Source: Puccinia triticina
Lineage: Eukaryota > Basidiomycota > Pucciniomycetes > Pucciniales > Pucciniaceae
NCBI RefSeq assembly: GCF_026914185.1
Contig: NC_070562.1
Coordinates: forward strand, 6,386,001-6,450,000
Length of the DNA stretch: 64,000 nucleotides
Reading direction: 5' to 3'
Within the stretch, counting starts at the first letter, position 1. The number at the start of each line of letters is the position of its first letter. The position numbers were made by a program, and so were the translations under genes. The notes below the pieces were generated by a model. It saw only the letters and a list, made by a program, of their open reading frames with translations. It was not told the DNA's origin and did not search any database. Below, piece after piece: positions 34,346-45,344 of the stretch.

Positions 34346-35803
34346 TGTGAGTAAATGTGTGAGCTTCTGATTCTGAATCCAATTTGTGCATGATGTATTT
34401 CAGCTTTGTTTCAAAGGGAGGCTTTTGAACTGATCCACAACCAACCATTTTTTCTCAAATCAGGTTTGATTCAAAGAAAGGAATTGGGAAAGATCTTGGT
34501 AAGTATGTGATTAAATTGATTGAAACCAGGCGTGGAAGAGGTACTTATTGAAGGATGTATTTTCTGCAGCTCACTGCAAAGATATCCAATACAAACATGA
34601 ATCACCTGAAGTTCTTAAAGGAAGCATGACTCATAGATATTATCATTGCAATTGTCCAATGCGCCAGGCAACCATCAAGTTGATGGAAAAGATGCATGTT
34701 CTATCTGATCAGATAAGTTTAATCCAATCTGAAAATGAAAATTTTGGGATCAAATGCCAAAGGATTTTTTTCCAAGCTGCTTATTTCATGTACAAGCATG
34801 AGCTCATCACTGTTCAAGATTTGCAGTCTTTGTTCAACAGACCCAATCTGCAACGTGCTGCATCACATTTGGAAGCACTGGATGCATGGGAATACATCTG
34901 AGGCTGTGCTGATAATGGGAATTGCCAGTATCCCACCTTCATAGGAGGGGTTTACAACCACTGGTATTTCTCAGATCTTACAAATTTGCTCAAAGGTAAG
35001 GGAAAATTATAACACAACCCAGTCAAGATTTCCTTGATACTTACAATTTTCATGTTTTTGGAAACATCTTTCTCTCAAGTTCTTGGGCGTGAACAACAGA
35101 GTTACTTTGCATACCATCTTCTCATTCTCAAAGCCAAAAATGCTTGTCTGAAGTTCAGAAGTATTCTCAAGACTTCAAATTCCAAGCAAGTATGATCAAC
35201 CTTTGCAGGTCATTCTTAATGATTGAGCAGGATTTCAAATTTGAGGAAGTATACAAAGGCTTGGAAAATATCCAGCTTGATCAAGTGGCGTATAAAATCT
35301 TAAAAATAAAAGTGCATCCAGCATTGGGAGACATTGGTGGTTTGGAGACCATCCTTTTATCTCATTTTCTTGAATACATTCATGAATATCATCCAACAAT
35401 TTTCTCAGGATTGAAGGATCAAGACCAAGATTTGATTGAGAAACTCAGTTTGTTACACTCAAGCAGACATTTTCTTTCTGAATTAGACAAGGTTTCTATA
35501 TATCTTTATCACAAGTATGGTACCTACTCATCTCACAAGTATTATGGACAAAGTTTCTACATCATTTCATCAAGGAACCCTGCCATGCATCATGAAACAG
35601 CTCCAAAGATGAAGTTAAAGGAGCTGGATAAATTTTCCATGCACATTAATCTGCTGACACAAGAGCATTCCAGGACTATTTGCTCTATTCTGAAAGTCAA
35701 ATCCATTCAAGCATATTTCCTTCACACTTATGTTGAAAATCACATTGACTCCTCACAGAGAATGATTATAAATCTCAAGGCAAAAATATCATTTGAGGAT
35801 TAA

Positions 35804-36658
35804 TTTCTAAGGTCACTAGATTTTACAGGAAGCAAAGATAAATGATCTTAATTTTTTGATAAGATTCATAGGATTTTCTAGAAGAATTCAAAAACTTACA
35901 ATTATCTCTCATAACAAGCTCCCTTGCATTGAAAAGTGGTCTCTCAGGTCTTTTCATGTTCCCCTTTAGTCACACTTCTTTGGTTCTGAGTACATGTTAC
36001 TCCAATTTTTTCATACTTTTTTGGTCCTGTCATTCTTCTTGGGCTTTGTCATCTCCCTATGCTCCTGTCATATTTCCTGGGTTTTTTCAGGTTTCTTGGG
36101 GTTCTTTTACATTCATGTTTCCCAAGTTTTGCACATTCTTCTTTTGTTTTGCCATGTTTTCCAGTCCTTCTGATCTTGTCATGTTCCTAATCTTTGGATA
36201 TGTCATGCTTGCTTTTTCTATGTTTCTTTGCAGGTTGCCCCTGAGGATTTTTCACATGAGTCCTGTGATTTGCCAGGTTTGTTATGCTTGTGTGATTGTG
36301 ACATCCCTGAAGACTTATTTTGGTAAACAGTAAAAGTGCAAACAGCCCCAACCCACCAAAAGTTGTGCCAGATGCCTTCTTCTAACCTATCAAAGTCTCT
36401 TGTCCCTTTGTGGCAAGAAAGGGAACCTTGTCGAGGTTATGCCCAAGCGGCCGTGTCTTGCGAGTGAGGATGGGTTTTGGTGTAAACCAACTTCCATGAG
36501 GAAGGATACCTACCACAACCCAATCAAAGAGTGTTTGAGGGCCACTAACCCTGAGCTTCTTGGTGTTGGATCCACCACCTCAGCGTCATTGAATCCCGCG
36601 CCTATCATACTTTTTTCCCTGCTCCAAAGTCCAGATTTCCATGTACACAACCTTCAAT
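35804..36658. other. Intergenic, low-complexity
   Basis: The 35929-36333 stretch is built from diverged copies of a TTTTGTCATGTTCCT-like phrase. Its Phe/Ser/Cys-rich ORF is regarded as non-coding. No gene was identified up to the 6-kb element. Confidence 0.45.
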
Positions 36659-37110
36659 CACCTGGTCAGTCGACATAAACCTAGTATGAAGCATACCCCA
36701 GACCCGCGTGGGAAACAGCCTCCAAGCTACCTTTGCCGCATTTTGAAAACTTCCCAAACTTCTGGAGCATCCAGAACTTCCGGCCGACTCCCCCCCTTCA
36801 GGTCGGCCTTGAGCCACAAAGTCAGAACTCCTACACCTCTCCACCCTTACAACCCTTACACCTCGCCCCTCGCCACCCTTAAAAATCAGTAACCCTACAT
36901 CCGGCTAGCCTTACACCTCGCCAGCCTTACATCTCGCCAGCCTTACACCTCGCCAGCCTTACACCTCGCCAGCCTTACACCTTGCCAGCCTTACAACTTG
37001 CTACCCTTACAACTCGCTACCCTTCCCTCGCACCACCTCGCTCGCACCCACCTTGCTCGCACCCACCTTGCTCGCACCCACCTCGCTCGCACCGTTACAC
37101 CTCCCTCGCT
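36659..37110 (+). repeat. Left terminal inverted repeat and subterminal array of the 6-kb element
   Basis: A unique-sequence end of about 240 bp is followed by roughly fourteen units of the pattern CCTTACA-CCTCGCCAG. The array then changes to CTCGCACCCACCTTG units near 37030-37090. Confidence 0.85.
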
Positions 37111-37559
37111 ACCCTTACACTACATACCTAGCACCTCGCTCCAGCACCCTTTCACCTTGCTGATTTCCCTGATAGACTCCTTGGTACCCATATGTATATA
37201 CCATTACAAGTCACTCCACTTCACCACCCTGACACCTCACAACTGGTGCTACCTCTAAACCTTGTCCCCCTTTTCCCCTTCAGTCATTTCAAAAAGCTTC
37301 ACATGTTTTCTGATCAAGTTTGACTAATATGTTGTATCTTGTTGTCCAATCAATCAGGTATTTGCAAGTCATTGTTTCAAAAATACAGATGAGAGCAGAT
37401 AAATGGTTATAACAGGCAGTTATGAATTCATAGAAAGATAAGTCAAGGATATTAATGAAATAGAGCAAGCAACAGATGATGAGATGAAATGGAGTCAGAT
37501 TGATCAATCAGTTGCATCAATAGTTATAAGCAACTATGAACCATCCATTTGTAAATTTT

Positions 37560-38330
37560 TACAGCTGCCACGGCACCATCCTCCTCCACATGCTCTAGTG
37601 CATCCTCTTCTTGCGTCTTTCCATTTGCAGGAGATGGTGAGGGGCAAGATGAGGATGCACTGAAGAGCAAGGAGCCAGAAATGAAGGAGATGATGCCCTC
37701 AAGGCTGAAACGCTGTTCTGCGCTACAAAAAAGCGGTATTTTAGCGCAGCGCAGCGGGGAACCACTGCGCAGTCAGCCCAAAAAGCGGTAGCACAGCGCC
37801 AGTCCCGCTGCAAATAGCGGGGCTTGCTTTTTCCCCAACCCAAAAAGTGGTGGCGGCGCCGCTCCTTTCAGTGCTGCACAGTGGACACCAAAAAAGCTGC
37901 ACCTTGCACTGCGCTGCACTTTTTGGCTGGCACAGGGGGAGTGCTACGCGGCCAGCTCAAAAAGTGGTAGCGCAGAAATGGTTCCGCTGCGCTACCACTG
38001 AAAATAGTGGGTAACCGCTTCTTGCCAGACCCAAAAAGTGGTAGCGCAGTGGGCGGGGATGCTACTTTCAGTTGATACCGGAGCTTAGCCTTGAGCAATT
38101 TGAGCTTTCCTTTCATGGGGAATTGGGGCAGGATATCTTGGAATTGAACATCTGGATTTTCAGGATCAATTTTGCGCGTATCTGCGCTGAAACTACACTA
38201 AAATCTAAAATAGCTTTGCACCCTGTGCGTGTAGCTTTAGCGCGGATGCGCGCGATTGCGCCAACTCTACACTAAAAAATAGCGCATTTGCGCTGCGCTA
38301 CACTACACCACGGTCAATAGAAGGTGTTCC
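37560..38330. repeat. AGCGCAGCG-rich palindromic region
   Basis: Many short CAGCGC, GCGCTAC and AAAAAGCGGT or AAAAAGTGGT phrases recur with both orientations between 37720 and 38290. This looks like a foldback relic inside the 6-kb element. No gene was found. Confidence 0.45.
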
Positions 38331-38387
38331 TGATGTGTAATATCTCCTTGGAGCTTACAATGTCTTCTAGAGAGTGTATTCTTATTG

Positions 38388-38660
38388 CAGAAAAAATTTG
38401 GGGCCGTTTGGAGCACCTCAGATAAGGTTTTGGGGGTTTACCTTAGTAGGAAATCCGCCAAATCCGCCCCCCCGGCTACACAGGGTCTCCCTGAGGAGGG
38501 ATAATGCCGTGTTTTAAACAGTGCATTCCTATAGCAGAAAAAATTTAGGGTTGTTTGGAGCACCATAGATAAGGTTTTGGGAGTTTGCCTTAGTAGGAAA
38601 TTTGCCAAATCCGCCCCCCGGCTACACAGGGTCTCCCTGGGGAGTACTAATGCCGTGAAG
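38388..38660 (+). repeat. Two tandem ~137-bp copies
   Basis: The unit from ATTGCAGAAAAAATTTGGGG through AGTAGGAAATCCGCC and GGCTACACAGGGTCTCCCTG to TAATGCCGTG occurs twice, at 38391 and about 38529, with few differences. Confidence 0.8.
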
Positions 38661-38797
38661 CTCACAATATTCTCTCAAGAGTGTATTTAGATTGCTGTAA
38701 AACTCTTAGGGTGTTTGGGTACAATAGCGACAAGATATAATTTTTTTTGTATATTCCGTCATCTTTTGTTAAATTAATGTATCAACTCCCATTCTCG

Positions 38798-38955
38798 AGA
38801 GGGGAATTAATTAATCAACTCCCAAAATGATTTTGGGGCCGCGCGAGGTCCCGAGGACCCAGGGGGGACGTCCCAAGACGGTCCACCCAATGTAAACGAC
38901 TTTTGGGAGTTGATTTATTAATTCTTGGGAGTCAATTTTTCAACTCCCTAATTTT
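38798..38955. mobile_element. ~155-bp foldback MITE
   Basis: ATCAACTCCCA motifs at 38800 and 38834 are mirrored by TGGGAGTTGAT at about 38912 and by GGGAGTCAA and CAACTCCC further on. The centre carries GGGGACGTCCC-type hairpins. Nested ends make the exact boundary uncertain. Confidence 0.5.
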
Positions 38956-39361
38956 ATTCATTCAAAAGTTTCTTTTGATGATTTCTGGAAACATTATCCT
39001 ATGGTTTTAATGAGGAAAATCCAATCAGCATATTCCAATCCACCAGTGGTCAATAGGAATTAACAGATGTGAAAGTGTGTAAATTGGAAGCCACAATTTT
39101 TCACTGGGACACCCTGGATGTATTTTCTTAATTCAGGTATTATTTAATCATGATTGAGCAAATTCAAATAAGTTTTAAAATTAAGAGGGCATGAAATTCA
39201 TCAAGGGTGTCCCAAGCAACTGGTGTTCATGAATTGAGATGTATATGCACATCTTGGGGGGTATACACCCTTGATGAATATGAAGCACTCAGAATAGATG
39301 CAGAATGCATTAAAAATTGATCAAATCACAATTACTTCCCCAAATCCAAAAATCATAATAA

Positions 39362-39558
39362 GGGTGTTCAAAGTTGAAATCATATTTTTTTCAAATCATA
39401 AAATCATAAAATCATAACACTTTTGAGTGATCATTTTTTATGTACCATTTTAGAATTGTTGCTCTTTTTTGAGTGATTGGGTGTTACACATTTTTTTCAG
39501 ATTAAAATTTTATGAATTTATGGTGTTATAATTTTATGCAGTCAACTTTGAACACCCC
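39362..39558. mobile_element. Tourist-like MITE, 197 bp, TAA TSD
   Basis: The ends GGGTGTTCAAAGTTGA and TCAACTTTGAACACCCC are inverted. TAA flanks both ends (39359-39361 and 39559-39561). The interior is AT-rich with ATCATAAA repeats. A diverged relative lies near 53716-53905. Confidence 0.82.
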
Positions 39559-39959
39559 TAATGCCTTCCTAAAAATTAAATCCAAAAAATCCATTCACAG
39601 ACCATATTTATCACCCTCTCTAGCAGAAAGAATCCAATCTTTGTTTGACAATAAATTCCAAACCACTCATATTTCTTGAGATTTTATTTCATAATACAAC
39701 CAGGAACACTTAAAAGTACCCAAATAGAGATGCCAGGTATTATAAAGCTGTCATAATTTTTCTAGCAGATCTTAATCACTTATTTTTGAGGTAATACCCT
39801 GGATGCAACCTATATTTGATGCTCAATAACTTCTAAACAACTGGGATTTCTCAAAATATTTCTTCAGAATAAAATCAAAAACATTCAAAAGCCCCCACAG
39901 CAGGGTGCCTGGCAATGCGCATTGGAAAAACTTGAATAAGCTTTCTAGCAGTTCAGAGA

Positions 39960-41400
39960 TGGCCCCCAACTGAGTTCCCCCCACCGGGCCCAACCGCTGC
40001 CCAGCCACCAGCCAGGAACCAATCCAGCACCCGCCCAAAAAAAATTCATTGGTGAGCCGTCTCTTTTTTCACATCCATTGCCTGCCAACCACTCACAATT
40101 TCTTTTTGGCTCCCTCCTAATTGTCTCCTGCCCAATTGCCCACACGCCGCTAGGAATCCCAGCCCCCCAGCCTCCAGCCGGCACCCGAGCAGCCAGCCAT
40201 CCATTTTTTTCATTCTGTTGTGTTCCCTCCCCTCCCCACCCCCCTCCTTCACATCTCTCCCCAGGAAACCTCTTCCAGCGGCCCGGAAATCCCAGCTGGT
40301 GACTCACACTGGTTGGTCCTAACCCTATTCCAGACACCAGCAGCTAGTTTGTTGCAACCGCGGTCAAGAACCTCATCTGTTTAATCATTGTAAGCGTGGG
40401 TTTTTTCCTCAATACCCCGCTCCCCAAACCACTGCTGGCACCAATGGTGCCCCCAGACAATGCCGATTGAACCATCCAACAACCAATTCAGCATTACCCG
40501 CCAAGTAAACCTCTTGCCCTTTGCCAATGCACACGGCGAGCCACAACAAATCCTACCTGCTGCCGATTCAGCCGCCTCACTCACAGGAGGAGGCCTGCAG
40601 GTTGTTCTTTGAAGACAGCGACCTCAACCAAACCAACCGCGGCCGCACCGGCCCGGCCATCTGTCTCCCGTAGCGCCCAAGGAAATGTTTGAGCCCTCCA
40701 TGGCAAACCTTTCCTTGGTGCCGAGATAGGCTCGCCGCAAAGATCTACCTACCCCTTGCTCGCCCCTCCCGCCCCCCGCAAACCCGGCAAGGGGCCCCAC
40801 TGGTGTTCCTACTCTCTCAATCAATGGAGCAACTCCTGAAGCCAACATCCATCCCCCTTCTGCCAAAGGAGCACCCGCTCCGGCCTCACCTGAAACCAAG
40901 CCATCCCACAGTATGGTTTTGCAGGCCCAAGTCCAACCATCTCAGGAGATATGACTTGGGCCAATTGGTCTCAAATAAATGGTAAGTTGTTTTGCTATAT
41001 TGTTATCAATCTGTTTTCCTTCCTTTGCTGCTTTTTAGAGCAGTGAGAGCAATGAGATACACGCTTCCTTCATGATTTTGCCCCCCAGCTACCTCTTCAC
41101 ATTCACATTCCAAATCAAACCTTCTCCCCAAATCCGTCACAATTGTCATGCTCTGAAATTTTCAATCATCATCATCATCATCATAGTGCTGGAGAAAATG
41201 GCCAAACGGCCACCAATGGCACCAATCAACAATCTGGTCACGGACAAGGCAAAGGTGGTAAGAAGGGCCCCCAGAAAAGCACTGCTGAGTTGGATGCTGA
41301 GATATGTCGTTGTTCTTGTGCCTCTACGGAACCTTCCCTGGGCTAATGATTGTTTCTTGTCACATCAGATGGATGATTACCAGAAGGCCAATGTGTAACA
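39960..41400 (+). pseudogene. Possible captured gene fragment, ALYREF/FoP-like tail
   Basis: Inside the 6-kb element, open blocks on the plus strand around 41170-41290 read as a Gly/Gln/Lys-rich segment ending GGKKGPQKSTAELDAE, and MDDYQKANV lies before a stop at 41398 after a plausible acceptor. A Lys-rich run followed by T-A-E-L-D-A-E and D-D-Y resembles the C-terminal FoP-type motif of mRNA export adaptors such as ALYREF/Yra1. I could not find a splice join that keeps the frame, and no RNA-binding domain was recognised upstream. It may be a dead gene fragment carried by the transposon. The resemblance is weak. Confidence 0.3.
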
Positions 41401-42159
41401 GTGAGGTGCTCCTCACTGCCACCATTCGGTATCAGAAACTCAAAGACTACCAAATGTTTCTCAACAAAAAAACTTAACGGTTGTATTCCTATCCAAGTGT
41501 CAAATTGAGTTGTATCTGATAGCCTCCCACAGTGTGTGTGATCAAACACGGGGAGCTATCAGTTTTTCTTAGTTATTCCAGTTGGGTTATCATCTATTTT
41601 AGATTTTTTCCCTCCCTCCCCTCCTCTGACTATGGTCCATGGAATCTATGCTCCAATATTGTGCAATTCTAGTTTGTTTTCCAACAAAAAATTAAGTGAA
41701 AAACTGCTACATTTCCTCCTTTTTATTGTGTTTTTTTGTCTCATTGCCATGATAAAGCTTGGCCCTTTCAGTTATGATTGGTTTGAAGGGGTTGCTTATA
41801 CATATCAACTGTCTGGGAGATCACTCCGCACCCCAGTGATCATCTGCTTTGCCTTTTTGCCATACACTCAGGAACTTATTGCATCTAGACCAACAAACCA
41901 GGTTCTTTTTCTTACATATCTTCTAAACTGTAAGTGTCTTAGTGTACATAGGTAGCAAGGATCAAAGAAAGCATAAGCTGAAAGATTGCTGGAGAGAGGT
42001 GTAGCAGCAAGGTGTAAGGTAGTAGCAAGCTGTAATTGGTAAGGGACACACAGTGTATTTAGGGACTTTGGACTTTGGTTTGAGGCTGCGCTGGGAGGTG
42101 GGAGGCAGGCGGTAGCGAGGTGCTAGGTATGTAGTGTAAGGGTAGCAAGGGAGGTGTAA

Positions 42160-42657
42160 GGGTACGAGTGAGGTGGGTACGAGGTGTAAGGGTGCAAGCG
42201 AGGTGGGTGCGAGCGAGGTGGGTGCGAGCGAGGTGGGTGCGATCAAGGTGGTGCAAGGGAAGGGTAGCGAGTTGTAAGGGTAGCGAGTTGTAAGGGTAGC
42301 AAGTTGTAAGGGTAGCAAGTTGTAAGGGTAGCGAGTTGTAAGGCTGGCAAGGTGTAAGGCTGGCGAGGTGTAAGGCTGGCAAGGTGTAAGGCTAGCGAGA
42401 TGTAAGGCTGGCGAGATGTAGGGTTACTGATTTTTAAGGGTGGCGAGGGGCGAGGTGTAAGGGTTGTAAGGGTGGAGAGGTGTAGGAGTTCTGACTTTGT
42501 GGCTCAAGGCCGACCTGAAGGGGGGGAGTCGGCCGGAAGTTCTGGATGCTCCAGAAGTTTGGGAAGTTTTCAAAATGCGGCAAAGGTAGCTTGGAGGCTG
42601 TTTCCCACGCGGGTCTGGGGTATGCTTCATACTAGGTTTATGTCGACTGACCAGGTG
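42160..42657 (-). repeat. Right terminal inverted repeat and subterminal array of the 6-kb element
   Basis: Reverse complement of the left end, with about 240 bp that appear identical, then an array of CTGGCGAGGTGTAAGG-like units. Confidence 0.85.
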
Positions 42658-42665
42658 CCTTCAAT

Positions 42666-44103
42666 CCCCGCCAACCCCATATGTGTAGACATGCCCTCCA
42701 TTGAGAAAGCCGGCTGGGACAAGCCACCCCTTCGTTTATTGACAGAAAAAGAGACATTTGCGGGAACAAAAAAGAGCAAAAAAAGTTGAGGAAGGCGGCA
42801 CTGCCAGGGAACGAGAGCGAGTGATGCACGAGCAAGCAGCCCAAGTCCTTTGCAAAACTCCCCGCGGGACCGGGAGGGCCGAGATTCAAAAAGAAGAAAA
42901 ACGAAAAAAATGCACCTCAAACTTCTCACGCGCCAGCTGGGTATAAGCCTGGCATGCACTCCGCGCAAGGCTCTGGCCAACAAGACTGCGAGGCCATGCC
43001 AAGCCAGTGCCATCTTATCCTCCGAAACGGCCCGCCTAGAGGGGGCCCGTCGGCAGCGAGACGCGTGTGGCCAGGCCTTCCCAGCGTCTGCTGCACGTCC
43101 AGACCCGCGGCCTCTGATCCTCACCGCCCGACGCTCCAGCCCGCGCCGCAAGCCCCCGCGCGGCCGACCTGCCCAGAGGGAGCGATGCGCGAGACGCCGA
43201 GGGCTGGCGCGAGACGCAGACGGGACGGTCCGCAGGTTAGTTTGCCCATCCTGCGCGGGCTGGTCCAGTGCCATCGACCAGCCGTCGCCCGGCGGCAGAG
43301 ATCCAGCCGGGGCGGGGAGGGGCCAAGGAGGGTGGGCTTCGACGGCGGCGGCGCAGCGGTCGGCCCAGCTCCGAAGAAGCACTGCTCGGTCTCAGGCGCC
43401 CGGTCCGGCGAGGACATCGGCCACGGAGCAGGGCAGGGTGGTGTCCGGGGCAAGGAGGGCCGACGGGCGCACACTATCTGCAGCGACTTGCACACGACAA
43501 GTTGGACTGATTCTTAGGAAACCTCCTACAGAGAGTGGCATGGCCGCGGGGTCTCCAGCCCATAGAACATGCCCCGCCGGCCCACCCCAAGCACATCCCA
43601 CACTCCAACACACCGCCCTCCTGGTCAGGAAGGAAGACTCCCGCTCCTTCAGGGAAAAGGATTTCTCTCTCTCAAGTCAGAAGACCAAATATGACAACGA
43701 AAAGGGGAAGCGAGGCGCCCTGCGGGGAGCTGAGAGGGACTTATATATGTGTGTGTGAGAGTGTGTGTGTGAGGGTGTAGGTTGGAGGAACAACGCAGGG
43801 GGAAAGAAACGGCGAGGAAGGAAAAGGAAGCTTGCATACTTGTGAAAACTAACTTGAATAAGGGGGAACAAATATCACTGAAAAAGGCGCACAATGTGGG
43901 GGGACAAGGGGGGGGGGGGGGACGGGAAAAAAGTTTTGTTCACGCGAGGTAAATAATTCAAACGGGCAAAGAAAAAAAAAGAGAGGATTGGGGGGAAAAC
44001 ATTGTGAATTTTATGGGGGGAGGGGGACGGCGAGGGTTGTGGGTGAGTGGGTGGGGGGCGCGGAAGTGTGCTCTTGCTTTAGTGGAGATAAAGAAGGACT
44101 AAA
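42666..44103. other. GC-rich intergenic region, coding status unclear
   Basis: From about 42950 to 43650 the GC content rises well above its surroundings and at least three overlapping frames stay open, the longest 302 codons on the plus strand from 42850. None has a recognisable domain; composition is Arg/Pro/Ala-rich in every frame. A poly-G tract lies at 43910-43921 and GTGTGTGAG microsatellite sequence near 43748-43775. The last ~200 bp are probably 3' UTR of the 14-3-3 gene. Confidence 0.4.
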
Positions 44104-45344
44104 TCATGCTTCAACAGCAGGTTCGGCAGCTCCCTCAGCAGCCTGTAGGATAGCGGGAGTGGTTATCGGTCAGCTTCCGGTCCGTCTGGGATTGATAGGG
44201 GGAAGAGGCACATACAGCAGCAGGCTCCGCAGCCTTTTCTTCCTTGTCATCGGGCACGCTGTCGTTCAAGTCCGAGCTGTCGTAGTAGACATTGACGTCA
44301 GCAGAGGGACGGGGAGAGAGGGAGGGGGGGATACATACGTCCAGAGTGTCAAGTTATCCCTGAGTAACTGCATGATCAGGGTGGAGTCCTTGTAGCTCTC
44401 TTCACTCAGCGTGTCGAGCTCGGCAATGGCGTCATCGAAGGCTTGCTTGGCGAGCTGGCAAGCCTTATCGGGCGCGTTGAGGATCTCGTAGTAGAACACG
44501 CTGAAGTTGAGCGCAAGGCCGAGGCGGATGGGGTGGGTGGGGGCGAGTTCGACGGTGGCGATCGATGAGGCAGCCTTGTAGGCCTCGAGGGATGCATCCG
44601 AGGAGGCAGTGCGCTTGTCTCCGGTTGCAAACTCGGCAAGGTAGCGGTGGTAGTCACCCTTCCTGCAAAGCTCGCCAATCGAACAGATCAATCTCAGACC
44701 AAGTGGGCAGTGAAGCGAGCAGGAGCAGCCACCGACATTTTGTGGTAGAACACCTTGCTCTCACCCGACTCGGCCGATTTGATGAGGTGGCTGTCGAGGA
44801 CCTCTAGGATGTCTTCGCAGATCTTACCGAGCTCAGCCTCGATCTTGTCACGGTAGGCCTTGATCTGGCCGATCTGAGCCTCGTTGCCCTTGGCCTGTGG
44901 ATGGACCGACCACACAGAAAGCGTGTGGATGAGTATGGGCGAGATCGGCGATCGGAAAGCAGAGCGAGAGATCGGATGACTCACCTCTTCTTTCTGCTCG
45001 ATCGAGCTGACAATTCTCCAACTCGCACGGCGGGCCCCGATGACGTTCTTGTAGGCAACTGAGAGCAAGTTGCGCTCTTCGATCGTCAACTCTTGATTGA
45101 GCTTTGTGAGTGGATGGAAGCCAAGGTCAGAGTGTTTTCTGCGTTGGAGACGTGTTTGAGGGTGCAGATAAGGGAAGAGTGTGCCGATCGCTCGGTCGGG
45201 CGAGGCTGGGTGAGGAGAGAGAGAGAGAGAGAGGAAGATCTGGCTGACCTTTGCCACATCCTTCATGTAGGTGACCATCTCATCGTATCGCTCGGCCTGT
45301 TCGGCCAACTTGGCCATGTAAACGGAGTCTTCTCGGCTAGCCAT
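44104..45344 (-). CDS. 14-3-3 protein (6 exons, 264 aa)
   Basis: This is a phosphoserine/phosphothreonine-binding adaptor that acts as a dimer in signalling. Exons are 45344-45249, 45101-44985, 44894-44737, 44662-44339, 44276-44216 and 44142-44104, giving 795 nt with consistent phases. Both family signatures are complete: [20 protein letters not shown] in exon 2 and [18 protein letters not shown] in exon 4. The phosphopeptide pocket Arg-Tyr is in [11 protein letters not shown]. The start [20 protein letters not shown] is normal; an upstream in-frame ATG at 45377 would add 11 residues. The tail is Ala/Glu-rich and ends PAVEA. If intron 5 (GTATGT..CTACAG) is retained, the frame stays open for about 30 codons and gives a different tail. 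It is divergent from the Derlin gene. Confidence 0.96.

Larger units (their letters stand above)
30699..35803 (+). pseudogene. Decayed secreted-protein-like gene, copy A, with two mobile insertions
   Basis: The family was not recognised. It is a paralog of 51358-53685 across at least five exon blocks. Shared motifs include LPATQCMF, LSYTKEE, HVKHRLSV against HVNHRLSV, MRQATI, MYKHE.ITVQDL, YNHW.F.D and GGLE.ILLS.F.E. The N terminus aligns with a hydrophobic leader followed by LPATQ, suggesting a signal peptide, but relative to copy B one base is missing after the ATG at 30699, shifting the frame. A TGA at 34899-34901 interrupts the exon that is open in copy B. Two foldback transposons (31142-32562 and 32958-34345) sit in introns. 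The last exon is open to 35803. It was probably a lineage-specific secreted protein and is now likely non-functional. Confidence 0.65.
36659..42657. mobile_element. 6.0-kb TIR element, perfect 8-bp TSD, near-identical long ends
   Basis: The left end CACCTGGTCAGTCGACATAA and its reverse complement at the right end begin inverted repeats in which I see no mismatch over about 240 bp (36659-36901 against 42415-42657). Each is followed inward by a subterminal array of CCTTACACCTCGCCAG-like 16-mers (36895-37110 and about 42140-42420). CCTTCAAT flanks the element exactly on both sides (36651-36658 and 42658-42665). The interior contains AT-rich DNA, a Tourist-like MITE, a short tandem duplication and a possible captured gene fragment, but no transposase. 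An 8-bp duplication fits hAT or the KDZ/Zisupton group; long subterminal arrays are reminiscent of the latter. It is probably a young non-autonomous insertion. Confidence 0.9.

Noticed and set aside
35929..36333. 134-codon Phe/Ser-rich ORF resembling a membrane protein
   Set aside because: It is made of diverged copies of one short pyrimidine-rich phrase and has no topology or family match.
42850..43758. 302-codon ORF as a new gene
   Set aside because: Arg/Pro/Ala-rich in every frame, no domain, no splice structure; reported only as an open question.
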